Source: Catenulispora pinistramenti | GTDB lineage: Bacteria; Actinomycetota; Actinomycetes; Streptomycetales; Catenulisporaceae | Direction of reading: 5' to 3' | Length of the DNA stretch: 59,863 nucleotides | Assembly (NCBI RefSeq): GCF_018274385.1 | Contig: NZ_JAAFYZ010000042.1 | Span: 1-59,863, forward strand | Shown here: positions 48,116-56,535 of the stretch, in pieces | Layout: the number at the start of each line of letters is the position of its first letter | How positions within the stretch are numbered: the first letter of the stretch is position 1 | Position numbers and translations under genes: made by a program | The notes under the pieces: model-generated | What the model saw: the letters and a program-made list of their open reading frames with translations, nothing else | Told to the model about the DNA's origin: nothing | Databases searched by the model: none

Positions 48116-49603
48116 ATGTCAGCCACTATCGAGAAACCAGACGTCCGGCCCGCACAGGCCGACGTCCTCATCGTCGGCAACGGCGCGCTCGGGCTGTTCC
48201 TGGCCCGCGAACTCAGCGCCGCCGGCGCCGGCTCCGTCGTCGTGGTCGGCCCGGCCGACCGCTCCTCCGGCGGCAGCCAGGCCGCCGGCGCCATGATGGG
48301 CTGCTTCGCCGAGGCCACCAGCGAGTCGTTGCGGACCCAGCCCGCCCGGACCCGGTTCGAACTGGGCGTCGCCGCCCACGAGCGCTGGCCCGCGGTGCTG
48401 GCCGCGCTCCAGGAACACGCCCCCGGCGGACGTCCGCTGCTCACCGCGCCCGAGACCCACGTGGTGCTGAACTCCATCGGCGCCGAGTTGGACAACGTCA
48501 ACCTCGCGGCGATCATCAATGCCCTGACCGAGTACGGCAAGCCGTGGCAGGAATGCGACCCGCACGACATCCCCGGCTTCAACCCGCGCACCGACACCCG
48601 CGCGCTGCGGGCGATCCTGCTGCCGGAGGAGGGCGCAGTGGACGCCCGAGCCGTGCTCACCGCGTTGCAGGCCGACCTGCTGGCCTCCGGCGTCACCCTG
48701 CTCGACGCCTCGGTGCGCACCCTGCTCGGCGACTCCGACTCGGTCACCGGGGCCGAACTCGACGACGGCCACGTCATCGAGGCCGGCAAGGTGGTGGTCG
48801 CGGCCGGCGCGCTCAGCGAGAGCGTCCTCAAAACCCTAATACCGGACTTGGACCTGGTCCCGACCTTCGCGGGTCTGGGCTTCGCCATGATCGCCCGCCG
48901 CACCGGCGGGGAGCCGTTCCGCAGCGTCGTGCGCACCCCGAACCGGGGCTTCGCCTGCGGCCTGCACGTCGTCCCGCAGGCCGACGGCACCGAATACTAC
49001 GGCGCCACCAACCGCCTGGTCGACGAGGTCGGCAGCACGACCTGGATGGCGGACGTGCGGTTCCTGGCCCAGTACTCGATGCAGCAGTTGGACGAGCGCG
49101 CCGCCAGCCACGAGGTGGTGCGCTGGCTGGCCGGCAACCGGCCGGTCACCCTGGACGGCTTCCCGCTGATCGGCTGGCTGCCGCGCGCCGGGCTGTATCT
49201 GATGTCCGGCACCTACCGCGACGGCTTCCACTGCGCACCGCTGCTGGCCGCGCACGTCGCCAACGAACTCCAGGGCAAGCCGGGTCTCATCGACCCGATC
49301 TTCCAGCCCACCCGCCGACCGGTGGCCACCCGCACCGTCGAGGGCTCGATCCAGGAGTACGTGGAGCACAACCTCGCCGGCTGGTTCGAGACCGGCGCGC
49401 AGGCCGCGCCGCAGCTGACCACCCGGCAGATCGCCGACTACTACCGGAACATGGCCACGCAGTTCTACGAGCGGGTGGGGACCGACTACGCGCTGGGGCC
49501 GGACATCCTCTGGTACGCGCAGGGGAGCCTGGTCGGCGGCCGGCGGGTGGCCCGCTACCTGCGCCGGTTGCAGCCGGCCGCGGCCGGGACGGGGGCGCTG
49601 TAA
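48116..49603 (+). CDS. DAO-type FAD-dependent oxidoreductase
   Basis: The 495-aa protein starts with a dinucleotide-binding motif (VLIVGNGALGLFLARELSAA, G21-x-G-x-x-G) and has the DAO-family C-terminal end with GYFPLIGWLPR-like GFPLIGWLPRAGLYLMSG. These enzymes oxidise amines or amino acids using FAD. In the cluster it may oxidise an amino acid, free or bound to the carrier protein encoded next. I chose the ATG with GGAGGTG 8 nt upstream. The carrier gene starts inside its stop codon (TAATG). Confidence 0.88.
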   Translation: MSATIEKPDVRPAQADVLIVGNGALGLFLARELSAAGAGSVVVVGPADRSSGGSQAAGAMMGCFAEATSESLRTQPARTRFELGVAAHERWPAVLAALQEHAPGGRPLLTAPETHVVLNSIGAELDNVNLAAIINALTEYGKPWQECDPHDIPGFNPRTDTRALRAILLPEEGAVDARAVLTALQADLLASGVTLLDASVRTLLGDSDSVTGAELDDGHVIEAGKVVVAAGALSESVLKTLIPDLDLVPTFAGLGFAMIARRTGGEPFRSVVRTPNRGFACGLHVVPQADGTEYYGATNRLVDEVGSTTWMADVRFLAQYSMQQLDERAASHEVVRWLAGNRPVTLDGFPLIGWLPRAGLYLMSGTYRDGFHCAPLLAAHVANELQGKPGLIDPIFQPTRRPVATRTVEGSIQEYVEHNLAGWFETGAQAAPQLTTRQIADYYRNMATQFYERVGTDYALGPDILWYAQGSLVGGRRVARYLRRLQPAAAGTGAL

Positions 49604-49860
49604 TGACGATCGCGCAACAGACCACCGTGGCGGCCGTGCGGACCCTGGTCGTGCAGCACCTCAACCTGGCGCTGCCCGAAGGCCGGCCGGCCGAGGACGA
49701 CGACCTGTGGAAGCTGGGCATGACCTCGCTGTCGTGCCTGGGCCTGATGCTCGCCATCGAGGACGAGTTCGACATCGAACTCGCCCAGGACGCGCTGAAG
49801 GAGGCGACGTTCCAGAACCTGGCGACGATCTCGGCAGCGGTGGACGCGGTACTGAACTAA
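49603..49860 (+). CDS. Free-standing acyl/peptidyl carrier protein
   Basis: The 85-aa protein is a phosphopantetheine carrier with the attachment site in WKLGMTSLSCLGL (Ser42; the usual Asp before Ser-Leu is Thr) and the following helix EDEFDIELAQDALKEATF. It can hold an aminoacyl group loaded by the adenylation enzyme encoded 147 bp downstream, for modification by the FAD enzyme. Translation is coupled to the oxidoreductase through TAATG. Confidence 0.92.
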   Translation: MTIAQQTTVAAVRTLVVQHLNLALPEGRPAEDDDLWKLGMTSLSCLGLMLAIEDEFDIELAQDALKEATFQNLATISAAVDAVLN

Positions 49861-49865
49861 CAGCC

Positions 49866-49924
49866 CACTGACAACAATGCCCTGACAGCAGTGGGCCTGA
49901 CAGTAGTGGCCTGACAGCAGCCAT
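49866..49924 (+). repeat. Short CTGACA(G/A)-type direct repeats
   Basis: Four to five copies of CTGACAG(C/T)AG or near variants (spacing ~15-20 bp) follow the carrier protein gene. They could bind a regulator such as a SARP protein, whose sites are short direct repeats, or be a slippage product. Confidence 0.5.
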
Positions 49925-49948
49925 CTGACGACAGAAATCTGATACGTG

Positions 49949-49985
49949 CGGTGTGCGGCGCGCCCCTGAGGCGGGCCGCACACCG
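49949..49985 (+). terminator. Strong hairpin between the carrier protein and adenylation genes
   Basis: An 11-bp perfect stem (CGGTGTGCGGC / GCCGCACACCG), extendable inward by CGCC/GGCG, ends 22 bp before the adenylation gene start. It could partly terminate or attenuate transcription, setting a lower level of the last gene, or protect a processed mRNA end. Confidence 0.65.
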
Positions 49986-50007
49986 CCCGATGTGAGAGGA
50001 ATGTGCC

Positions 50008-51540
50008 GTGGCCGAATCGGGCCGCTCCCGCCTGGTCCCCGCCGGGGCCCAGACCGTCCTGGACCTCATCGACGCACGGGTCCGGGACCAGCCGGACGCC
50101 ACCGCGATCCGCACCCCGGGCCGTACGCTGACCTACGCCGAGACCGCCCAGGCCACCTCCCGGCTGGCCGACCGGCTGCGCCGCCGCGGCGTCGGGCCCG
50201 AGACGATCGTCGCGGTGCACCTCCCCCGCGGCCTGGACGCGCTGATCGGGATGCTCGCGGTCCTGCGCTGCGGGGCCGCTTTCCTGCCGCTGGCCGTGGA
50301 CGACCCCGGACGGCGCAAACAGGAGGTGCTGGCCGACGCCGGATGTCTGCTGACGCTGGTCGAGGCGCCGGTCGACTGGACTTCGCAGGTGGAACTCGTC
50401 GTCGATCCGGAGCCGGCCGACCGACTCGAGAACCGCGATGGCGACGCGGCTCGGCTACCCTCCCCGGGCGAGCCCAGACCGCAGGAGCTGGCTTACGTCA
50501 TCACGACTTCCGGCTCCACCGGCCGCCCGAAGGTCGTCGGGATCCCGCACGAGGGCATCCTCAACCTGGTCCTCGCCTCGATCCTGGAGCTGGACCTGAT
50601 CCGGCCCGACGACACGATCCTGTGGACCACCACGCTCACCGCCGACATCACCGTCCACGACTGCCTGATGGCCCTGTGCTGCGGCGCGACCGTGGCCATC
50701 CCCGACCGCTCCGAGCTGCCGATCGGCCGGATCGCGGCCACCGCCCGGGAACTGGCGGCCACCATCGTCGATCTGCCGGCCGCGGTCCTGGGCCCCTACG
50801 GCCGCTCGCTGGTGCCGCGCTTGGCCGAGGCCGGGGTGCGCCTGCTGCTCACCGGCGGCTCACAGCTGGACGGCGACGGCTTCGCCGACCACGCGTCGCT
50901 GGTCGTCGCCAACGGCTACGGCCCGACGGAGGCCACGGTCGCCGTCACCTGGTACAGCTGCACAGACAAGACGCCGGCCTGGGTGCCGATCGGCTCGGCC
51001 TTCCGCGGCGTGCGCCTGTACGTGCTCGACGAAGAGCTGGCGCCGGTACCGCAGGGACAGTCCGGCCAGCTGTACGTCGCAGGGGTCTGCCTCGCCCGCG
51101 GCTACCTCGGCCTGCCCGGCCGTACCGCCGAATCATTCGTCCCCGACCCCTTCGCACCGACCTCCGGCGAGCGCATGTACGCCACCGGCGACCTGGTCCA
51201 GCAGAACGAGGACGGCGACCTCGTCTATCGCGGCCGCATCGACAGCCAGGTCAAGATCAGCGGCTACCGCGTGGAGCTCGGCGAAGTGGAGCACGCGGTA
51301 CGCGACTGCCCCGGCGTGGTCGACGCGACGGCGCTGCTCCGAACGGACGCGCCGGGCGGCGCCGCGATCGTCGCCTTCGTCGTCGGCGACAGCGGCCTCG
51401 GCGCGGTGGTCGGCGACCGGCTGCGGGAGCGGCTGCCGGCGCACATGGTGCCCCGGCATGTCGTGTGGCTGCCGGAGCTGCCGATCAACGCGCTGGGGAA
51501 GGTGGATCGAGCGGCGCTCGCGGCGCTGGCGATCGGTTGA
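50008..51540 (+). CDS. Free-standing NRPS adenylation enzyme
   Basis: The 510-aa protein is an amino-acid-activating A domain with core motifs YVITTSGSTGRPKVV, NGYGPTEATVAVT, YATGDLVQQNEDGDL, YRGRIDSQVKISGYRVELGE and INALGKVDRAAL (catalytic Lys). It has no carrier or condensation domain, so it should load the free carrier protein encoded just upstream. Approximate specificity positions read D-I-H-D-L-G-G-V-A, without a match I can name. The GTG start follows GAGAGGA. It is the last gene of the cluster. Confidence 0.92.
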   Translation: MAESGRSRLVPAGAQTVLDLIDARVRDQPDATAIRTPGRTLTYAETAQATSRLADRLRRRGVGPETIVAVHLPRGLDALIGMLAVLRCGAAFLPLAVDDPGRRKQEVLADAGCLLTLVEAPVDWTSQVELVVDPEPADRLENRDGDAARLPSPGEPRPQELAYVITTSGSTGRPKVVGIPHEGILNLVLASILELDLIRPDDTILWTTTLTADITVHDCLMALCCGATVAIPDRSELPIGRIAATARELAATIVDLPAAVLGPYGRSLVPRLAEAGVRLLLTGGSQLDGDGFADHASLVVANGYGPTEATVAVTWYSCTDKTPAWVPIGSAFRGVRLYVLDEELAPVPQGQSGQLYVAGVCLARGYLGLPGRTAESFVPDPFAPTSGERMYATGDLVQQNEDGDLVYRGRIDSQVKISGYRVELGEVEHAVRDCPGVVDATALLRTDAPGGAAIVAFVVGDSGLGAVVGDRLRERLPAHMVPRHVVWLPELPINALGKVDRAALAALAIG

Positions 51541-51630
51541 CGCTTGCCCGCCTGCGCCCGACCGGCTGGCTCGCGCCTGGACCGGTTGGCACGCGCCTGG
51601 CCGGTTCACTCTCGCTTGTCTCCGCCCTGG

Positions 51631-53379
51631 TCAGCCGAGCCGACCGAGCACCAGGTCCCGCAGCGTGTCCAGCCCCGCGGGACCGGCCCGCAACGCGTCC
51701 ATGTGGAACCGCCGCAGCTCGAACCCGGCCCCGTCGCGGGCCCTGGCCTCCTCGCGCAGCTGGAGCCACAGGCGCTCGCCGAGCTTGTAGGCGGGCGCCT
51801 GACCCGGCCACCCCAGGCACCGGTCGATCTCGGCCGTCGCGCGTCGCGCATCCATCAGGGTCCTGCTGCTCAGGAACTCCACCGCGAGCTCCGGCGTCCA
51901 GACCTCACCCTCGTGGAAGCCGGCGCCGCCCGGAATGCGCAGCCCCAGATGCAGCCCGATGTCGACGATCACGCGCGCGGCCCGGAACAGCGCCTTGTCC
52001 AGCATGCCCAGCAGCTCGCCGTCATCAAGGAAGCCGAAGTCCTGCATCAGGCGCTCGGCATACAGGGCCCACCCCTCGCCGTGCCCGTCGATGAAGCACA
52101 GCAGCCGCTGGAAGCGGTTCAGGCCCGGTGTCGTCACCGCGGTACCGATCTGCAGATGGTGCCCCGGCACGCCCTCGTGGTACACGGTGCTGAGGTCACG
52201 CCACGTCGCGAACACCTCTTTGCCGGCCGGCACGTTCCACCACATCCGCCCCGGACGACTGAGGTCGTCCGCCGGTCCGGTGTAGTAGGCACCGCTTCCC
52301 CCTCCGGGCGGCGCGATCAGGCACTCTAGGCGCATCAAAGCATCCGGGACGTCGAAGTACGCCCCGGCCAGATCAGCCAGCGCTCGATCAGCGCGCTCCT
52401 GCAGCCAGTCCCGGAACGCATCGACACCGGTGACGCGATAGCGCGGATCGGCGTCGAGCACCTCGGCCGCCTCCCGAACCGAACCACCCGGCACGACCCG
52501 CCCGGCGGCAGCAGACTGCTCCTCGCGGATCCGCTGGAACTCGCTCCATCCCCACTCATACGCCTCGCGCAGATCCACCTCCGCGCCGAGGTACTTGCGG
52601 GACCACAGCCGGTAGACGTCTTCGCCGACCGCGTCCACGTCCGTCGCCCCCGGCGCCGATTCCTCGCGGAGGTAGCGCGCCAGCTCCGCGTACGCCGCAG
52701 ACGCGGCCATGGCACCGGCGTCCAGATCCGCCCGTAATGCGGCGGTGACACCGGCCACCTGCTCGGCGCCGACGGCCAACTCCCCGAACGCCGACCCGCC
52801 GCCGTCCATCCCCGCCCACTCCCGGCACTGCCCGATCACCTGCTCAACCTGCCGCACCACCGGCACGCGCCCGGCCGCTTCCGCCCCCGACCCTGACGCC
52901 CCCACCGCCGCCGCTGTCAACGACTCCTGATATCCGGCCAACGCCGCCGGCACCGCGGCCAACCGCGCGGCGATCACAGCCCAATCCTCGGCGGTCGAAG
53001 TCGGCATGAGATCGAAGGCCTGCCGCACCTCCTGCACCGGACACCACGTCGCGTTCAAGGCCGAACCCGGCAGCCCGGCCGCGTGCAGGTCCACCTCCAC
53101 CCGCATGCGCTCGGCGAACACCGCACGCGCGGCCCGCTCACCGTCATCACCCGGCCGCGCGGCACTGATCGCGGCCAACCCCCGCCGAGCAAGCTCAGCC
53201 CGCGCCTCATGCCCAGCCGGGGAGAGATCGGGCAGCGTGGCGTCGTGGCCCTGGATCCCGAACTCGGTAGCCGCAGTCGGATACAGCCGGGCGTATTCGT
53301 CCACGTACGCGTCACAGATCGCGTGGACACCACCGACGAGCGAGGACCTTGATCGCAGCGTGCTGATTCGCCTCTTCAC
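51631..53379 (-). CDS. DUF885-family predicted metallohydrolase
   Basis: The ~580-aa protein has the DUF885 hallmarks VYHEGVPGHHLQIGTAV and GHGEGWALYAERLMQDFG, a zinc-site-like HExxxHH with a downstream Glu, and the AYKLGERLWLQLREEA end. DUF885 proteins are M1/M3-like in fold and are predicted peptidases or lactone hydrolases; the activity is untested here. I chose the GTG before KRRISTLRSR; longer starts would run into an upstream hairpin. There is no visible signal peptide, so it is probably cytoplasmic. It converges with the NRPS operon. Confidence 0.85.
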   Translation of the reverse strand: MKRRISTLRSRSSLVGGVHAICDAYVDEYARLYPTAATEFGIQGHDATLPDLSPAGHEARAELARRGLAAISAARPGDDGERAARAVFAERMRVEVDLHAAGLPGSALNATWCPVQEVRQAFDLMPTSTAEDWAVIAARLAAVPAALAGYQESLTAAAVGASGSGAEAAGRVPVVRQVEQVIGQCREWAGMDGGGSAFGELAVGAEQVAGVTAALRADLDAGAMAASAAYAELARYLREESAPGATDVDAVGEDVYRLWSRKYLGAEVDLREAYEWGWSEFQRIREEQSAAAGRVVPGGSVREAAEVLDADPRYRVTGVDAFRDWLQERADRALADLAGAYFDVPDALMRLECLIAPPGGGSGAYYTGPADDLSRPGRMWWNVPAGKEVFATWRDLSTVYHEGVPGHHLQIGTAVTTPGLNRFQRLLCFIDGHGEGWALYAERLMQDFGFLDDGELLGMLDKALFRAARVIVDIGLHLGLRIPGGAGFHEGEVWTPELAVEFLSSRTLMDARRATAEIDRCLGWPGQAPAYKLGERLWLQLREEARARDGAGFELRRFHMDALRAGPAGLDTLRDLVLGRLG

Positions 53380-53479
53380 GCGACAAGCGTCGGCCCCAGG
53401 GGCTCCGGACGGCAACCCGGCTGACGAAAGCGCCCGGCCAGCGATCGACGGGACGCCCCACTGCGGGCAAGCGAAAGGC

Positions 53480-53513
53480 AATGCCCCTGGCTGGTCTTAC
53501 TGCCAGGGGCATT
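53480..53513 (-). terminator. Terminator hairpin (12-bp perfect stem) after the 36-aa gene
   Basis: AATGCCCCTGGC and GCCAGGGGCATT form a perfect 12-bp stem with a 10-nt loop. It lies 60 bp beyond the stop of the small minus-strand gene and about 100 bp before the DUF885 start, separating the two transcripts. Confidence 0.8.
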
Positions 53514-53572
53514 ACTCGGGGGTACCGCTGGGCTCGAACCCGGCCCACGCGGTTTCAACGGGCGCATGCGAG

Positions 53573-53683
53573 TCACTTCTTGGCTTCGGTCTCCACCGGA
53601 CGGGTACGGCGCTCACGCTCGGCCTCAGCCTTGCGCCGAGCGGCGGCGATCTGCAGGCGGCCGGTCACGACTTCGCTGTTCAT
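53573..53683 (-). CDS. 36-aa highly charged small protein
   Basis: The frame reads MNSEVVTGRLQIAAARRK and continues with alternating Ala/Glu/Arg to end in ETEAKK. An excellent Shine-Dalgarno AAGGAG lies 6 nt before the ATG, and a terminator closes the transcript. The peptide is one predicted amphipathic, charged helix with no signal peptide or membrane segment. I know of no named family. The RBS, compact transcript and sharp terminator argue for a real small protein, perhaps nucleic-acid- or ribosome-associated. Confidence 0.7.
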   Translation of the reverse strand: MNSEVVTGRLQIAAARRKAEAERERRTRPVETEAKK

Positions 53684-54018
53684 GGTTTTCTCCTTAGGAA
53701 TCCATCGGATCCGATCTCGTTGCTTACGATTCTAAGGCATCAGCTGGCTCTGGCTAACCAATTTAAGGTGAACACCATCACAGGGGGCGGATTTAAAAGT
53801 TCAGACAACGGTTGGACAGGCGCCTTGATCACCGCCGCGCCCGACCCGCCTCGCCGAAACCGACCCCGCCGCCTTCTCAGCCGTACTGCCGCCGCAGTAG
53901 CGACGGTGTCTTCAGACAGCGGATGTGCCCGTTGCTCCCCGGCCGAGAGCATGAGCCTGCCGAGCTGAACGCCCGGCCCCACCTCGCCGCCAGCCGATAG
54001 CCGATAGCCGATAGGAGC
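53684..54018. other. Intergenic region with divergent promoters
   Basis: This 335-bp stretch separates the 36-aa gene from the DUF2269-like gene. Its left part is AT-richer than the surroundings (CTAACCAATTTAAGG, GGATTTAAAAG), suiting promoters for both genes. A near-palindrome, ATCGGATCCGAT, lies at 53704-53715. Just before the next gene is a 7-bp repeat (CCGATAG three times). I see no further gene. Confidence 0.6.
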
Positions 54019-54549
54019 GTGCCGCCCTTGCTTGCCGTGAAGAAAGACACGGTGCTGCCACGCCTGGGGAGCAGGGCGCGCAAGGCGTTGGTCTGCGTGC
54101 ATGTGGCCGTGTCCGTCAGCTGGCTCGGGATGACGCTGTGCCTGTTGGCGATGGCCGTCACCGCGCTGCTGACGAACGACGCCGACACCGTGCGCGCGGC
54201 CTACCGGGCGATGAAGATCCTCGGCGACACGTTGGTGATCCCGCTGAGTCTGGCCGCGTTGCTGTCCGGGCTGTGGCTCTCGCTGGCCACCCCCTGGCGA
54301 CTGTTCTCCTGGCGCTGGGTGACGGTGAAGTTCTGGCTCACCCTGGCCGCGGCCGCCGCCTCGATCTTCGCCCTGCGGGCCCGCCTGGACCAGGCCGCGC
54401 ACGTCGCCGCCACCCATCCGGTCGGAACGATCGCACAGATGCACCTGGGATCCCTGCGGTCCAGCATGGTGATCATCCCCAGTGTGGCAACCTGCGTATA
54501 TCTTGCCAATGTGGCGATCTCGGTGACCAAACCATGGGGGCGTAAATGA
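54019..54549 (+). CDS. DUF2269-like membrane protein
   Basis: The 176-aa protein has four predicted transmembrane helices (ALVCVHVAVSVSWLGMTLCL, LVIPLSLAALLSGLWLSL, FWLTLAAAAASIFALRARL, MVIIPSVATCVYLANVAI), with the His-containing first helix seen in DUF2269 proteins. The function is unknown. The start is uncertain: AGGAG lies only 1 nt before this GTG, and a GTG 18 bp downstream is possible. Its TGA overlaps the methyltransferase ATG, so the two are co-translated. Confidence 0.75.
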   Translation: MPPLLAVKKDTVLPRLGSRARKALVCVHVAVSVSWLGMTLCLLAMAVTALLTNDADTVRAAYRAMKILGDTLVIPLSLAALLSGLWLSLATPWRLFSWRWVTVKFWLTLAAAAASIFALRARLDQAAHVAATHPVGTIAQMHLGSLRSSMVIIPSVATCVYLANVAISVTKPWGRK

Positions 54550-55307
54550 GCGAGCGGAAACCACCGTCGGCCGAGGACTTCAACCAGTGGTACGCGGACA
54601 TGGCCGAGCAGTCGGCCGGCGACGAGGTCAAGCGGGCCCATCTGGGACTGCCGCCGCTCCTGCTGTCGTCGAGCCTGCTGGCCTGGGACGGCATCGCCGA
54701 CGTGGTCCAGGCCCTGCGCCTGCCGCAGGGCGGCCGGCTGCTGGACCTCGCGTGCGGACGCGGTGGCTACGGCCTGGAGATCGCCTCGAGGACCGGCGCG
54801 AAGCTGACCGGCGTCGACTTCTCCGAAGAGGCGATCACCCAGGCCGAAGCGCTCGCGCGACAGTGGGGCGCTGAAGCCGAGTACCGCGTCGGCGACCTGA
54901 CCGCCACCGGCCTGCCCGACGCGTCGGTCGACGCCGTCGTGATCGTCGACTCGATCCAGTTCAAACCGGAGGCCGCCTCGTTCCAGGAGATCCACCGCGT
55001 ACTCGCCCCGGGCGGCCGCGTCGCGCTCACGACCTGGGAAGCCCTGGACCCCACCGACGAACGCGTCCCGAACCTGCTCCGCGTGGTCGACACCCGGTCC
55101 GGCTTGGCGCAGGCCGGATTCGTCGACATCGAGGTCCACGAACGCCCCGCGTGGACTGCGGTGGAACGCACGCTGTGGGAGGAGGCGGTGAGCCTGGACC
55201 CGGGCGACGATCCGACCCTGAAGTCCCTGCACGACGAGGGCCTCCGCGTGCTGCCCGGCTTCGACTTCGTTCGCAGGGTCCTCACAAGCGCGAGCGCCGA
55301 TCGGTAG
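54546..55307 (+). CDS. Class I SAM-dependent methyltransferase
   Basis: The 253-aa protein has motif I LLDLACGRGGYGLEIA, motif II-like KLTGVDFSEEAITQAEALA and motif IV VDAVVIVDSIQFKPE, a small-molecule-type class I methyltransferase. The substrate is unknown. The ATGA overlap with the membrane protein gene suggests a joint task, perhaps at the membrane. No terminator is obvious directly after it. Confidence 0.9.
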   Translation: MSERKPPSAEDFNQWYADMAEQSAGDEVKRAHLGLPPLLLSSSLLAWDGIADVVQALRLPQGGRLLDLACGRGGYGLEIASRTGAKLTGVDFSEEAITQAEALARQWGAEAEYRVGDLTATGLPDASVDAVVIVDSIQFKPEAASFQEIHRVLAPGGRVALTTWEALDPTDERVPNLLRVVDTRSGLAQAGFVDIEVHERPAWTAVERTLWEEAVSLDPGDDPTLKSLHDEGLRVLPGFDFVRRVLTSASADR

Positions 55308-55934
55308 TGCCGTGCCAGGCAACGTTTGCCCGGGAGCTTTCGCGATGTGGTCCGCGACGTGCCGATCGGCGGGCGGGATCCGTCGGCGGGTGGAGTTTGC
55401 CGGGGCTGGAGTTTGTGGGCCAGGTTGCGGTTGGGGTGTGGGTTGAAAGGCGATTTTTACGGCCTTCGGTCATAGTTGTGCCGGTTCGGGGTTCGGGGTG
55501 GCGAGTTGTGTTTGTCGGCTGCCGGTTTCCGCGTTCACAACCCCGCCGCACCTCAGGCCTCTTCAACTCCAGCAAGTCAGAGCAAGGACACAGGCCAGAT
55601 CAACAGCAAGATCAACGACACAAGCAAGATCAAGAGCCGAAGATCAAGAGCTGAAGATCAAGGTCAAGGTCAAGAGCTATGGTGAAGAGCCGGGCCTCCG
55701 GCGGGCCTCGGCAACCTCAGGGAAACTAGCGCGGTTCCCTCGGGTGGCCGGGTGAGTCTCAGCGGCGGCGGTCCCTGAGGTGGTGCGGTCCGTTCCCCAC
55801 GGTCGCGTCGGCAACCCATGTGCGAATGTATCTAAGTTCGATACCGCTGGCCTGGCCCTTTGACCAAAAGCGCGACGCGACGTTGCGCACAAGGGGCGGG
55901 CTGAGATTTTGGCCGGTGTCCTGCGTGTGCGGGG
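55308..55934. other. Gene-poor, repeat-rich region
   Basis: I see no credible gene here. The stretch contains an array of AAGATCAA-like repeats at 55597-55676. It also has a 10-bp inverted repeat, ACCTCAGGGA (55714-55723) with TCCCTGAGGT (55772-55781), and inside it a competing GGGAA/TTCCC hairpin. Base composition is less GC-biased than in the genes to the left, suggesting a junction with imported DNA. Confidence 0.55.
55597..55676. repeat. Degenerate AAGATCAA(GAG) repeat
   Basis: Eight or so imperfect copies of AAGATCAA or AAGGTCAA, many followed by GAGC, run through ~80 bp. The unit is unlike the flanking DNA and forms no long ORF with a plausible start. Confidence 0.7.
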
Positions 55935-56033
55935 CTGAAGTGCTCTGAGGGGGCCTTACGCTGGCCAGGCAGGGAGGGCAGGTTCGTAGCCTGCCCGTTG
56001 TTGGCACTCCCAGGCCCCCTCAGAGCACTTCAG
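55935..56033. repeat. 99-bp element flanked by a 22-bp perfect inverted repeat
   Basis: CTGAAGTGCTCTGAGGGGGC plus CT is repeated as its exact reverse complement at the other end. Inside lies a second hairpin, GGGCAGG-TTCGTAG-CCTGCCC (55976-55996). The element could be a strong terminator, a structured RNA, a miniature mobile element or a recombination site. It stands at the change from chromosomal-type genes to the small-gene region. Confidence 0.75.
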
Positions 56034-56406
56034 GTGGGGTCCCCGTGCACGGAGGTGGCTAAAATCTCGGGCCGCCCCGGACCGGACCACAGGCAAACCA
56101 CGTGCAGGACGTGAGTTGTTGGCCTGTTCTGGTGACCACGCGGTTCAAGAGCGGAGGAGGTGTCTTCGGAGGAGGGCGAGGGCTAGCGTAGCGCCCTCGA
56201 CGTCTGGAGAAGGCGCCACCGTAGCGGCGGCTACCCTCCTACGTAGATGGCTGATTCGCAAACGGAAGACGCAGGTAGACGGCAAGGACCACCCTATCGG
56301 GCGGTCGCAGGTTGACTCCGCAGCACGCGGCAGGCCACACTCGCCGCGTAACGTTAATGAAAATGGTTTTCGAGGCCATCTCATGTAGAACGCACGGAGG
56401 TCTGCC
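56034..56406. other. Gene-poor spacer, no feature seen
   Basis: No frame in this stretch shows actinobacterial codon bias together with a start and RBS. It contains only short, mutually overlapping open frames on both strands. Confidence 0.5.
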
Positions 56407-56522
56407 ATGCGCATCGCCCTGGTCGGCAAAGGCGACAGGCGAACAAGGCGACAGGCCTCGACTTGGCAACACACGTCGATCCCAGTTTCGTGTCCGGGCC
56501 GGACGCCTTCGCGGCATCGTAG
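56407..56522 (+). pseudogene. Possible remnant of a P-loop ATPase/kinase gene
   Basis: GGAGG, 6 nt upstream, introduces an ATG and MRIALVGKG, the typical beginning of ParA/CooC-like ATPases, but the P-loop is cut short and the frame becomes Arg-rich. In the next frame the text GLDLATHVDPSFVSGPDAFA runs to a stop just before the following gene. A large internal deletion in an old gene would explain both ends. Chance is the alternative, so confidence is low. Confidence 0.35.
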
Positions 56523-56535
56523 TTAGAGTGCAGTC

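Noticed and set aside
41152..51540. Naming the amino acids used by the two adenylation domains
   Set aside because: The specificity positions could be aligned only by eye and match no code I know, so no substrate is claimed.
53525..53560. GGGCTCGAACCCGGCC resembling a tRNA T-arm
   Set aside because: The minus strand gives GGTTCGAGCC but no cloverleaf can be built from the flanks.
55476..55755. Two overlapping plus frames across the AAGATCAA repeats
   Set aside because: The repeats are read in different frames with no conserved sequence or RBS; they reflect simple-sequence DNA.
55976..55996. tRNA T-arm-like hairpin GGGCAGG-TTCGTAG-CCTGCCC
   Set aside because: The loop has T instead of the invariant A, and no acceptor, D or anticodon arms fit around it, so it is not a tRNA.
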